This document shows positions 17,714-26,108 of a stretch of 64,000 bases of DNA, one piece after another. The notes below the pieces were generated by a model. That model had not been told where the DNA came from. It did not search any database and saw nothing but the letters and a program-made list of their open reading frames with translations. The position numbers and the translations under genes were made by a program. This stretch comes from Gilliamella sp. ESL0441 (GTDB taxonomy: Bacteria; Pseudomonadota; Gammaproteobacteria; Enterobacterales; Orbaceae), in assembly GCF_019469185.1 (NCBI RefSeq), contig NZ_CP048264.1, positions 2,604,001 through 2,668,000 on the forward strand, in the 5' to 3' direction. Each line of letters opens with the position of its first letter. Position 1 is the first letter of the stretch.

Positions 17714-19535
17714 AAATGTTACAGTTAATGATGTTTTAAAAGAAGCCATAATGAATTCCATACAGGCAAATGCAACTAATATCAATATTAATCTCCAATT
17801 TGAGTATGAAAAAGCGTTAGATGGTGATACATCAAGTCGTGGTAATTTGCGTGAAATAATTATAGAAGATAATGGTGAAGGTTTAACCCAGAAAAATATT
17901 GATGCCTTTCTTGAGATAGCAACAGATCATAAGAAAAATATTGGAGGAAAAGGAATTGGGAGAATTTCATTTTTAAAAATAGCTTCAACTATTAACGTTG
18001 AAAGCATCTCAAATGAAAAAAAATATGTTGAATTTGATTTTACAGATAAGTTTGATGAGAAGAATATTAAAATAAGTGATTGTGATGCTCAAAATGCATA
18101 CACAAAAATATATTTAAATAACTTAAATTTGAAACATCGTAAAACACAAGTTGCTTCTTGTGTTAATTTTGTGAAAGAAAAATTTAATTTAATGTTATTT
18201 TTAAAACAGCAAGAAACCAAAAAACATATTTCTATTAATTTCATGGTCAATAATAAGTTATATGATGAAATAAAAAGCAATGATATTCATTGTTTAAAGG
18301 AAACAGACCATGTAAATAATGGTTGCAAATTTACTGTATATGCATTTCAAAATAAAGAGAAACAGGGGATTAGAATATATTATTGTGCTAATAATATTCA
18401 AGTTAAACCAATAGTAATATCTGATAATTTTCGTACTCAATATATCTTTGCGATTACATCAGATTTCTTTGATGAACATGCCAACCCAGAGAGAACACAG
18501 TTTAACTTTCAATCTAATGATTATTTTACTCAAGCAGATATGTTATCTAATATCCCGAATAATAATTTTGAACAAGAATTAAAGCAAACATGCTTAAATA
18601 TCGTTCATGAAAATGAGCCTAATCTAGAGGAGGAGAATAAAGCTAGACTAAAAAAATTAAAAGAAAGATATGGCTATATTAATTTGGATGGTATTGATGT
18701 TAATAATCTAAGTTTTAATGAAAAAGACATAATTGATGCATATAGAAATAAAATAAATCAAAAAGAAGATAGATTAGCAATGTTACTTGATCAGCCTAAT
18801 ATTTCGGCTGATGAATTAGTGATTGAAGTGGCTGAGCAAAATAAACATGAGCTTGCAAAATATATCTTTCATAGGGATTTAGTTGCTAAAAAAGGGCTGT
18901 CTTTGACTAATTCACAAGAAAATGAGGATGTTTTGCATAACTTATTTTTCCCACAGAAAACTAGCGTTGTAGTTGATGATAAAACTGAAAATAATAAAGA
19001 TCACTTGTATCAAAATTGCGTATGGCTTTTGGATGATAAATTTATGTCTTATGCATACACAGCATCCGATATCACAATCAAAAAAATCAATGCAGAAATA
19101 GGTAATGATTCTAATTGTACATCAGAAAAAAGGCCTGACCTATTTATTTTGTACAATAGCCCTGAAGATAGTGAGTTGCTTAAAGATGTTGTGTTGATTG
19201 AATTTAAGAAAGGTAATATTGATTATAAAGAAAAAACCTCTGCAATCGATCAGATTGATGAATATAAAGAAACACTCAAAAAAATTGTTAGTAATATAAA
19301 TAACTTTTATTGTTATATTATCTGTGATTTTAAAGCTGATGATGTAGATATTGAAAGAGTTATGAAAAATAGAGCATTTACTAAAGTTTTTAGTAATAAC
19401 GGATGTATGTATTATGGTTATTTACCAGGTTCAATGACTCATGTAACCTTTGTCTCATCAAATAGCATTTTTGCTGATGCTGTTGCAAGGAATAAAACTT
19501 TTTTAAATATTTTAATAAATAATTCTATTAATTAA
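17658..19535 (+). CDS. GHKL-type ATPase with C-terminal nuclease-like domain, candidate defence protein
   Basis: The 625-residue frame has an intact GHKL (Hsp90/MutL/MORC-like) ATP-binding fold. The N box has E29 and N33 (EAIMNSIQ), the G1 box is D71-N-G-E-G75, and the G2 box is GGKGIGR at 96-102. The middle (about 330-420) is charged and helical. Near the C-terminus a PD-(D/E)xK-like core is visible: RPDLFIL at about 492, then LIEFKKG at about 512-518 and a Gln/Asp-rich helix. This suggests an ATP-gated nuclease. The start is uncertain: 17658, the ATG at 17673 (MKINVTG) or a frameshifted 17639 start. The downstream HEPN/zinc-ribbon gene is 42 bases away. Not recognised as a named system. Confidence 0.65.
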   Translation: MKIILMKINVTGFASHFYKNVTVNDVLKEAIMNSIQANATNININLQFEYEKALDGDTSSRGNLREIIIEDNGEGLTQKNIDAFLEIATDHKKNIGGKGIGRISFLKIASTINVESISNEKKYVEFDFTDKFDEKNIKISDCDAQNAYTKIYLNNLNLKHRKTQVASCVNFVKEKFNLMLFLKQQETKKHISINFMVNNKLYDEIKSNDIHCLKETDHVNNGCKFTVYAFQNKEKQGIRIYYCANNIQVKPIVISDNFRTQYIFAITSDFFDEHANPERTQFNFQSNDYFTQADMLSNIPNNNFEQELKQTCLNIVHENEPNLEEENKARLKKLKERYGYINLDGIDVNNLSFNEKDIIDAYRNKINQKEDRLAMLLDQPNISADELVIEVAEQNKHELAKYIFHRDLVAKKGLSLTNSQENEDVLHNLFFPQKTSVVVDDKTENNKDHLYQNCVWLLDDKFMSYAYTASDITIKKINAEIGNDSNCTSEKRPDLFILYNSPEDSELLKDVVLIEFKKGNIDYKEKTSAIDQIDEYKETLKKIVSNINNFYCYIICDFKADDVDIERVMKNRAFTKVFSNNGCMYYGYLPGSMTHVTFVSSNSIFADAVARNKTFLNILINNSIN

Positions 19536-19577
19536 ATCAATTTATTAGATCTAATTTCTTATAAAAAGGAATACAAT

Positions 19578-20540
19578 ATGTCTATTTTAGATAATGCTGT
19601 AGCATCTATTCAAATTGGAATTGAAGATTATGAGTGTATTGTAGATGATTCCCGCAGGATTCAATCATCAATTAGAAATATTTATGCAGGAGTTCTTCTT
19701 TTATTTAAATATAAATTACAGCAAATGAGCCCTGATGGTTCAGATGAAATACTTATTAAAACAAAAATTATCCCTCAGATAAATATTGAAACAGATGTTG
19801 TTTCATGGAAAGGTGTAGGTAAAAAAACGGTTGATGTGCAAGAAATAAAAGATCGATTTAAAGCACTAAATATTTCAATTAATCAAGATTATTTAAATTC
19901 ATTGCAGAAAATTCGCAATGATATTGAGCATTATTATATACAAAAAAGTGAATCTCAAATAAAAGAAGCGATTACTAAGGCCTTTCATCTGATCATTAAA
20001 TTTTGCCCTTATATTGAAACAGAACCGGTTGAGTTATTAGGTCAAGAATGCTGGAAAGTTATGCTAAATATTTCAAATATTTATGCTCAAGAAAGAAAGG
20101 AATGTTTAGATAATCTAAAAGCTGCTTTTTGGCGATATAGCCAAGTAAAAAGTGCTATTGATAAGTTGAGATGTCCAAAATGTGATTCAGAATTAATTAA
20201 AGTTGTTGATGATAACACAGTAGAAGATCCTGATTTTTTATGTAGGGGTTGCGGTGAAGAATCTTCATATCTGGAGGTTATAGGTTCATCAATTACTGAT
20301 GCTTTATATGGTAACAGCCATTATAATATTGCTCAAGGTGGAGAACCAGAAACAGGCATTTGTCCTGAGTGTGGTAATGGTTCATTTTCTTTTGATGAGG
20401 GATTATGCTTGGCCTGTCATTATGAATTGGAATATATAACATGTATATATTGTGAGGAAGAATTATCCTTAGATGAACAAGAACTGGACGGATTATGCAG
20501 TTATTGTTCATATAAAAAAGATAAATGGGATAGAGAATAA
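19578..20540 (+). CDS. HEPN-motif protein with C-terminal zinc ribbons
   Basis: The N-terminal half of this 320-residue protein is helical and contains R113-N-D-I-E-H118, matching the Rx4-6H motif of HEPN RNases. The C-terminal half (about 197-315) has three CxxC pairs of pairs: CPKC/CRGC, CPEC/CLAC and CIYC/CSYC. These give two or three zinc ribbons likely to bind nucleic acid or protein. An AAAAGG ribosome-binding site precedes the ATG. It follows the ATPase gene by 42 bases in the same direction and ends 4 bases from the convergent radC. A HEPN RNase beside an ATP-gated nuclease-like protein is a plausible toxin/sensor pair; the function is not established. Confidence 0.6.
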   Translation: MSILDNAVASIQIGIEDYECIVDDSRRIQSSIRNIYAGVLLLFKYKLQQMSPDGSDEILIKTKIIPQINIETDVVSWKGVGKKTVDVQEIKDRFKALNISINQDYLNSLQKIRNDIEHYYIQKSESQIKEAITKAFHLIIKFCPYIETEPVELLGQECWKVMLNISNIYAQERKECLDNLKAAFWRYSQVKSAIDKLRCPKCDSELIKVVDDNTVEDPDFLCRGCGEESSYLEVIGSSITDALYGNSHYNIAQGGEPETGICPECGNGSFSFDEGLCLACHYELEYITCIYCEEELSLDEQELDGLCSYCSYKKDKWDRE

Positions 20541-20544
20541 AAAG

Positions 20545-21249
20545 TTATTTTGGTTTTCCCAAAATCCTCTTAACTTTTTTCGGAGTAACTTCCATTAATT
20601 TTGCAATAGTTTCAATATCAACACCTTTATTAAATAACGCATTTGCTAATGCCTTGGCTTGTGCAAGCGCTGCTTCTTTTTGTTCCTTTTCCGCTTTTGC
20701 TTTTTGTTGAGCTGTTTTCGTCTTATCCTTTTCAACCGCCAACTTCTCTTTAGCAATCAACTTTTCTTCCTTACGGATGCGTTCAACTACTTGATAAGTA
20801 GGGACATACTTTAGGCTTTGTTCTAACTCGTCCATAAGTTTAGTACTTCGGAAGCTGATATAGGATTTTGGGGTGATGATTAGGTGGTCGATTAGGCCGA
20901 TATTTAGAATACGGCCAACTTGAATTAGGCGATCGGTGATATCTTTATCTGCTTCGGATGGCGTCAGCGTTCCTGACGGGTGATTATGAACTAATATCAC
21001 GCGTGAGGCGTTTTTCATTACCGCAACACGAAATACATTCATCGGTTCAACATCGACCGATTTATAACTGCCAAGCGCAATCAGTTCGATATACAGGATA
21101 TAACCAGCTTGATTCATGCCAATCATCCAAAGATGTTCTTTTTCTTGGTCGATTTGGTTATCACGCAATAACACACGTTGCATAATGCTGTAGACATCGT
21201 CTGTGCTTTCAATATAGCGTTTGTCATGCTTGGTTAATTTAATATCCAT
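20545..21249 (-). CDS. RadC-like JAB-domain protein, copy B
   Basis: This 234-residue protein is nearly identical to copy A over its first 180 residues, with the same JAMM motif (HNHPSGTLTPSEAD). The C-terminus differs: a longer Lys/Ala/Glu coiled coil, then an HTH-like segment (IETIAKLMEVTPKKVKRIL). The frame opens at 21270, but AAGGTG before the ATG at 21249 (MDIKLTKHD) sets the start. It is the last gene of the PAAR effector cassette and abuts the HEPN gene tail to tail. It lacks the N-terminal domain of chromosomal RadC. Confidence 0.85.
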   Translation of the reverse strand: MDIKLTKHDKRYIESTDDVYSIMQRVLLRDNQIDQEKEHLWMIGMNQAGYILYIELIALGSYKSVDVEPMNVFRVAVMKNASRVILVHNHPSGTLTPSEADKDITDRLIQVGRILNIGLIDHLIITPKSYISFRSTKLMDELEQSLKYVPTYQVVERIRKEEKLIAKEKLAVEKDKTKTAQQKAKAEKEQKEAALAQAKALANALFNKGVDIETIAKLMEVTPKKVKRILGKPK

Positions 21250-21540
21250 TTTATCACCTTGTAAAATCACTTAAAAAATAATATAGCATATTTTTCTTAG
21301 ACTTAGCAGTAGTTAATTAATTTTGGTCATACCTATGATAACTATTTTATGTTTGCCTGATAGGTTCATCGTAAACTACAATAAAAATTATTTAGCATTT
21401 TAGTTTGGATTCTAATTTTACTAATTTTTATTATAATAACGCCTAAAATAACAGCGGATAATTCAATATCAACAATCCAATCTAATAAGTTCAACAGTTT
21501 AAAATAGTTGGGCGATTTCTTGACTAGTTCGGACAAATGA
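21250..21540. repeat. Duplicated 290-base spacer, matching 5726-6015
   Basis: This non-coding spacer between radC and the membrane-protein gene is almost identical to 5726-6015 in cassette A, with only scattered substitutions and small indels. The duplication is therefore recent, and the spacer may carry the radC promoter. Confidence 0.85.
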
Positions 21541-22011
21541 TTATTGCTTTAAAGCAAGCTTACTTGATATTTTTTGTATCCCACCAATAGAATAATGACA
21601 GCATAATAAAATTGCCGGATAAATTATAAAATTAAGGGTGAAAAGTGATGTCACACACAAAACACCCATGATAAACTCAATATTAAACAATGATTTATCA
21701 TAACCGCCACTCATAATTAATATATAGAGAACCGCTAATATAAAGTTAATCAGCACTCCAATAAGTACGCCATAAATTACTAATCCTGTAGGACGTTTTG
21801 TTTTTTTTAAAAGCACGATTGAAATAATAAAAAAACAAAAATAACACAAACCATAAAATATTAAATAATGTGATTCTGGTGGAAAACGATGATGTTTTCT
21901 TATAATTAAGGAATAACACCATTGGTAACTTATAAATGCTCCAATAACATTAAATATCAATATAATCATAATATTAATTGTTTTCACTAGTTTGTCCTTT
22001 TTTATCTTCAA
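21541..22011 (-). CDS. Four-helix membrane protein, putative immunity to the PAAR effector
   Basis: The 156-residue protein has about four membrane segments and no enzymatic motif. Its start overlaps the end of the PAAR effector by 38 bases, so the two are co-expressed. This is the standard arrangement for a type VI secretion effector and its immunity protein. A membrane-bound immunity protein suggests the toxin acts at or in the envelope. It matches 6016-6477 at both ends but differs in the middle. The role is inferred from position. Confidence 0.65.
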   Translation of the reverse strand: MKIKKDKLVKTINIMIILIFNVIGAFISYQWCYSLIIRKHHRFPPESHYLIFYGLCYFCFFIISIVLLKKTKRPTGLVIYGVLIGVLINFILAVLYILIMSGGYDKSLFNIEFIMGVLCVTSLFTLNFIIYPAILLCCHYSIGGIQKISSKLALKQ

Positions 22012-22804
22012 TTTCTTTTACTGCTTCTTCCAAAGAGCCTGGTAACAAATAAAGTTCTTGTAGACCATATTCATCTAAAACAGATGAAACGGCACGCGCA
22101 CAATAAAAACCAATAAAAGTCGCATAATTACCATTAATAATTCTTTTTTCAATATTCAGCGCTTGCTCTCGTGTTAAAGTGATTTCACGTTGAGAAACAT
22201 AATCACCATCTTCCACATGGTATTTGATAAATTGTTCTATTGAAAAAGGGATGTCTCCATCATCATAAAAAGCTTCTGCTTGTCCTCGATATTGTCGCAT
22301 GTAATCGCCATTGGGATCAAAAATTAAAGGAGTTTCACCTTTGATATGAATATAAAGTGCAGAATGTGTACCGAATTGTGTGAAATTGTCCCATCTTGTA
22401 GTAAATAAATAAGCCTCTACATCTTGCTGACTATTTTTTTCTACTTCATTGCTTAAATTATTATATAGGTCATTTTTTACAAAGGTATTTGTCATTGTAG
22501 CAAAATGACTACTTGGATTTTTTACACCAACAAATATAGTACTTTTTGTTGCTATAATCTTATTATAACCGACTGGAGAGCATTTACATGCAATCATACA
22601 ACCATCATAAGCAGCAGGTTTACCCGCTACGATAAAATTATCAGCACCCTCTATAATTTTTCCAGTACTTTTACATTTAGGACAGTAGGCATAATCCCCA
22701 AGACAAGCTACACCTTCAATTGCACAAAAACTTTGATCCGATGCTGAAATGATTTTGCCACCAGTCGTAGTAGTATCACCTAGAACGGCTATCCGTTTAC
22801 TCAT
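21974..22804 (-). CDS. PAAR-domain effector with permuted papain-like C-terminal domain
   Basis: Of 276 residues, about 1-95 form a PAAR domain (GDTTTTGG near the start, PAAYDGCMIAC near 63), the tip that loads onto VgrG spikes in type VI secretion. The C-terminal domain has His147 in GTHSALYIH and Cys235 in FYCARAVSSVL. The His-before-Cys order with an FYC motif is the signature of circularly permuted NlpC/P60 (YiiX/LRAT-like) hydrolases, which cleave peptides or lipids. A membrane immunity protein overlaps its 3' end. A degenerate copy lies at 6440-7012. No vgrG or type VI structural genes are in the window. The enzyme class is inferred from motif order. Confidence 0.7.
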   Translation of the reverse strand: MSKRIAVLGDTTTTGGKIISASDQSFCAIEGVACLGDYAYCPKCKSTGKIIEGADNFIVAGKPAAYDGCMIACKCSPVGYNKIIATKSTIFVGVKNPSSHFATMTNTFVKNDLYNNLSNEVEKNSQQDVEAYLFTTRWDNFTQFGTHSALYIHIKGETPLIFDPNGDYMRQYRGQAEAFYDDGDIPFSIEQFIKYHVEDGDYVSQREITLTREQALNIEKRIINGNYATFIGFYCARAVSSVLDEYGLQELYLLPGSLEEAVKEIEDKKGQTSENN

Positions 22805-23393
22805 AATGATTTATCTGTTGAATATTTAAACATATAATTGATTATATTGCATTAATTAACCGAATGGCAACACTATTTTATTGGGTTAATAGAGGATAAG
22901 AATAGGCGGTGTTAACAAACTATAGCTAAGTAGAGCGATGCAAACGTTACCATCTAATATGGCTGACAGCTAAAAAAATAGCTAATTTTTAATTTTAAAT
23001 CGCATGAAGGTTTAATTTTCCAAAAAGTAGACTATAACGGTATAGTCTCCTAATTATTTTTAAAATACCGTTTATATACCAATATAACCTGTCCTAGACA
23101 TCATCAAACAACAAAATATCCGAGAGCAAGCGATTATTGATGCTCAAAAGTGGATTAAAATAGCCGAATTTGAAGTATCGGGTGACATAGTTGGCGTTGT
23201 AGAGTAAAGCTAGATAATATTATTTTTGATGACCATATCCAACAAAAAAATCGAGGAGTAATCCTACGTTTTCTATCCAATATTTACTAATATCGATTTT
23301 AAATTGCCAAATTTTAAAGCACCATGATTCTAAATAAGATCGTGTTAGATGAATATTATTCTATAAAACAAAGATAAGTAGTCATGTTGATAA
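22805..23393. other. Intergenic region with relics
   Basis: No intact gene. It holds a hairpin (GACTATA at 23030-23036 with TATAGTC at 23041-23047, followed by a T-rich stretch) and relic X at 23101-23207. Short open stretches to 23300 look like further decayed coding DNA but are not recognisable. Confidence 0.45.
23101..23207 (+). pseudogene. Relic X: 35-codon C-terminal fragment
   Basis: An open stretch reads IKQQNIREQAIIDAQKW and on to GDIVGVVE before a stop, with no start and a stop close upstream. It looks like the tail of a real helical protein, but I do not recognise the family. A decayed copy lies at 276-372, just outside the other rtcB copy. Confidence 0.4.
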
Positions 23394-24329
23394 TTATCTA
23401 TCCAAATATTCACAAATCGTTTCTATATGATGTTTCATTGAAATTTTTTTAATAACGCCTAATCCAGGATAATGTCTATCTCTATATAATAATTTTAATG
23501 ACTGTATTCCCTTAGATTTAATAAATGGGTTTTTAGGCGAACTTGATAATTGAATAACTTTTTCTAAAGCTTGTATAAATTTTCCTCCTGGATTTGTTGG
23601 TGTTTTATCATCTTCAGAAGAAAAATGCATAACATACATGGAATCATGCTCTTCATCAATATAGGAAAGGTGTATTGTAACTACATAAGCGGGACCACCA
23701 TTTTTTGAATAATTATCGCCAACAATCGTATAATCACCAAAACCAATTACATTTGAATGAGATTTTTTAAATGAAATGTGTAAATCTGAAAAAAACGATT
23801 TATTACCATAATCAGCATTCTTATTTCTTTTTTGAAATGGATCGTCCATTAGGACTATATTAATATTTTTTAATTGTTCCTTTATCGCGATTGGCGTATA
23901 TCTATTTATAATTACATAATTAATTTGTGTTAAAAGATTAATCTTATCTCGATCTATATCATCATAAATATAAACAGCTTTTTCTGAGAATTTTTGAAAA
24001 TCAATCGAATCGATTATATTTTTATAATTTTCAGCTGAGCTATTTATTTTAACACATGGGATAAAATTTATGTCTAATTCTAGTGAATTGCTTACTAACA
24101 TATTAATCAGGTTTATGTCTTTATTCTCAAAATCACCCATACAAGGATTAATTATTACAAGTGGGACGATGTTATATTTGTTCAGGTCTTGAATTGTTTT
24201 TAAAAGCTGAATAAGATTACTTCGTACAGGTTCTATGATAGGTTTAAAATTTTGATGATAAACATAAGGCGCTAATTCTTTAAGTGCAATTAATTCGTTT
24301 TGTTTACCTCGCATGACTGGAAAGTACAT
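23394..24329 (-). CDS. sce7725-type protein (phage beta-protein-like)
   Basis: The 311-residue protein opens with MYFPVMRGKQNELIALKEL, the characteristic N-terminus I recall for the sce7725 family. The fold appears to be alpha/beta with repeated strands (VPLVIINP, NFIPCVKIN, IVLMDDP), as in the T4 beta-protein group. Its start lies inside the end of the sce7726 gene (40-base overlap), so the two are translationally coupled. The pair recurs in bacterial accessory islands and is suspected of defence, but no activity is known to me. Confidence 0.7.
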   Translation of the reverse strand: MYFPVMRGKQNELIALKELAPYVYHQNFKPIIEPVRSNLIQLLKTIQDLNKYNIVPLVIINPCMGDFENKDINLINMLVSNSLELDINFIPCVKINSSAENYKNIIDSIDFQKFSEKAVYIYDDIDRDKINLLTQINYVIINRYTPIAIKEQLKNINIVLMDDPFQKRNKNADYGNKSFFSDLHISFKKSHSNVIGFGDYTIVGDNYSKNGGPAYVVTIHLSYIDEEHDSMYVMHFSSEDDKTPTNPGGKFIQALEKVIQLSSSPKNPFIKSKGIQSLKLLYRDRHYPGLGVIKKISMKHHIETICEYLDR

Positions 24330-25174
24330 AAATATTCCTCATCTACATATTTATTTAAAATATCTAATAAGCTGTTTTGCTCATTTTTTGTTATATTATA
24401 GCAAATAGCAGATGAAATTAAAGAGTTAGGTAATTGTTTAATAAAATTAAAGTCGTTTGCTCGGTATTTTTTTAAAGTTTCTCTGAATAATACCTTTAAT
24501 TTATCAGCTGGTATTTCATAAAATTTATCTAAACAATAATCAAATATTTCTGTATTTTTCATTTTTGGAAAAAAACCAAAAAAAATTTCAACAATATTTT
24601 TATATTCTTGAACTCTAAGTGATTGCAACATTATTTTAGGATCAATGGGCGTACTAAGTATGTTAGCTTTAATTATTTCTTTAATTCTTCCTCTTTCGGT
24701 TAACTCTAAAAGACCAACATTTTGAGGTAATAAAGCACAAATTTTATCAAGATGTTTATTAGCAGAAATAACAACTACTTTATCAAAAATTTTTGTATAA
24801 GAAGATAATTGTTCAGGTAATCTGTTTAAAGTGTCAAATTCGCTTTTTATTTCATAACAAGTTGATACTCCATTTAAAATGACACAATCAGCTTTATTCG
24901 CACCAACTCTAAATTCAGCTAACATTGTAGCTTTTTCACCATGACGATTTAAAAATAATTTTTGAGCTATAATATTTTTATAAAAGTACTCACCTTTATA
25001 ATCTTTCGATGTTTGATAAAGAGTCAAATCAAATAGCTCTGAAATTTTAAGTGGAAACTTTGGTGATATAAGATATTCGTGAATTGTCCTATTAAGAAGA
25101 GAATAATCATTCTTAGCCAATAAGGAAATAGCCTGACTTGTAAACAATTTCATAGCATCTCTACTTGTTAACAT
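24290..25174 (-). CDS. sce7726-type protein, PD-(D/E)xK nuclease-like
   Basis: The 294-residue protein has a core that looks like a restriction-endonuclease fold: a strand and acidic residue in NKADCVILNG, then YEIKSEFDTL, giving D...E-x-K, followed by a strand (KVVVIS). This is the usual layout of the sce7726 family. The frame opens at 25189, but a GGAAGAG site 6-8 bases before the ATG at 25174 makes that the better start. Its 3' end overlaps the sce7725 gene. The remaining C-terminal 120 residues are helical and unassigned. Confidence 0.7.
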   Translation of the reverse strand: MLTSRDAMKLFTSQAISLLAKNDYSLLNRTIHEYLISPKFPLKISELFDLTLYQTSKDYKGEYFYKNIIAQKLFLNRHGEKATMLAEFRVGANKADCVILNGVSTCYEIKSEFDTLNRLPEQLSSYTKIFDKVVVISANKHLDKICALLPQNVGLLELTERGRIKEIIKANILSTPIDPKIMLQSLRVQEYKNIVEIFFGFFPKMKNTEIFDYCLDKFYEIPADKLKVLFRETLKKYRANDFNFIKQLPNSLISSAICYNITKNEQNSLLDILNKYVDEEYLCTFQSCEVNKTN

Positions 25175-25319
25175 AATTTTCTCTTCCATTATTAAATAAT
25201 AATGAGCACAATAATGATTAATTATGTGCTCTCTAGCATAAGGTTACTATAAATAAAATCAAAAGTTAATTTTTCCATTTTTAAAAAGGTTAACTCAATA
25301 TTAAAACTTTTACAACTAT

Positions 25320-25845
25320 CCCGTTTATTAACAACCCTATACATTGCTTTCACTGCAATTACCAAAATTTTAGTAATATTCTCAACCGAAACACTTTTTT
25401 CTAACAAAGCATTAATCAATATTTTATTTTAAATTTCTTCTTTTTCTCGACGTTCCTTTTCAACCGCCAACTTCTCTTTGGCAATCAATTTTTCTTCTTT
25501 ACGGATGCTTTCAATGATTTGATAAGTCGGGACATATTTTAGACTTTGTTCTACTTCGTCCATAAATTTAGTACTGCGGAAGCTAATATAGGATTTAGTG
25601 GTAATAATTAGGTGTCGATATTTAAAATACGGTCGACTTGAATTAGGCGATCGGTAATATTTTTATATAATTCGAACGATGTCAATGATCCTAACGGATG
25701 ATTATGAACTAATATCACGTGTGAAGCGTTTTTCATTACTGCAATACGAAATACATTCATCGGTTCAACGTCGACCGATTTATAGTTCAATCAGTTCTAT
25801 GTACAGAATATAACCAGCTTGATTCATCCCAATCATCTAGTTGGT
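25320..25845 (-). pseudogene. Decayed RadC-like gene, copy C
   Basis: Two separated frames match RadC copies A and B. One (25790-25608) has VDVEPMNVF and the JAMM core with changes (HNHPLGSLTSFELYKN, where the Ser/Asp spacing is lost). The other (25419 downwards) matches the C-terminal HTH-like segment of copy A (LLEKSVSVENITKIL). The first 40 residues are missing, several bases are deleted near 25610, and a stop splits the middle. Like the intact copies, it borders a defence-like gene pair. Confidence 0.85.
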
Positions 25846-26108
25846 ATAATTGACATTCTGATTACCAGTTTTTTATAACAGGAAAGCTAGATTTACACAT
25901 ATTACCAATTATTTAACGTGATTTAGAATGTCTATTGATTAACTAACATAACGGAATTGATGACCAATATGAACTATCCACAACTTTCGATGAACAACTT
26001 ATTATGGCGTTTCAGTCAAGAAGCCAACACAAGTGTTGGCATTTTCTTACTACCTAATTCGCTCAACGATTTTTTAATTCAATAAAACAAAATTATTTAG
26101 CGTATATC
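25846..26108. other. Boundary between accessory region and tre operon
   Basis: No gene seen. It contains a hairpin terminator at 26023-26040 and short decayed open stretches. The accessory, repeat-rich DNA ends about here. Confidence 0.4.
26023..26040. terminator. Hairpin terminator downstream of treC
   Basis: GCCAACAC, loop AA, GTGTTGGC forms a perfect 8-bp stem. The plus-strand tail is ATTTTCTT. The minus-strand tail is weaker, but this is the first strong hairpin after treC. Confidence 0.6.

Noticed and set aside
1..26100. tRNA gene as the island attachment site
   Set aside because: I looked for tRNA-like arms near the island ends and between modules and saw none; a scan with a tRNA finder would settle it.
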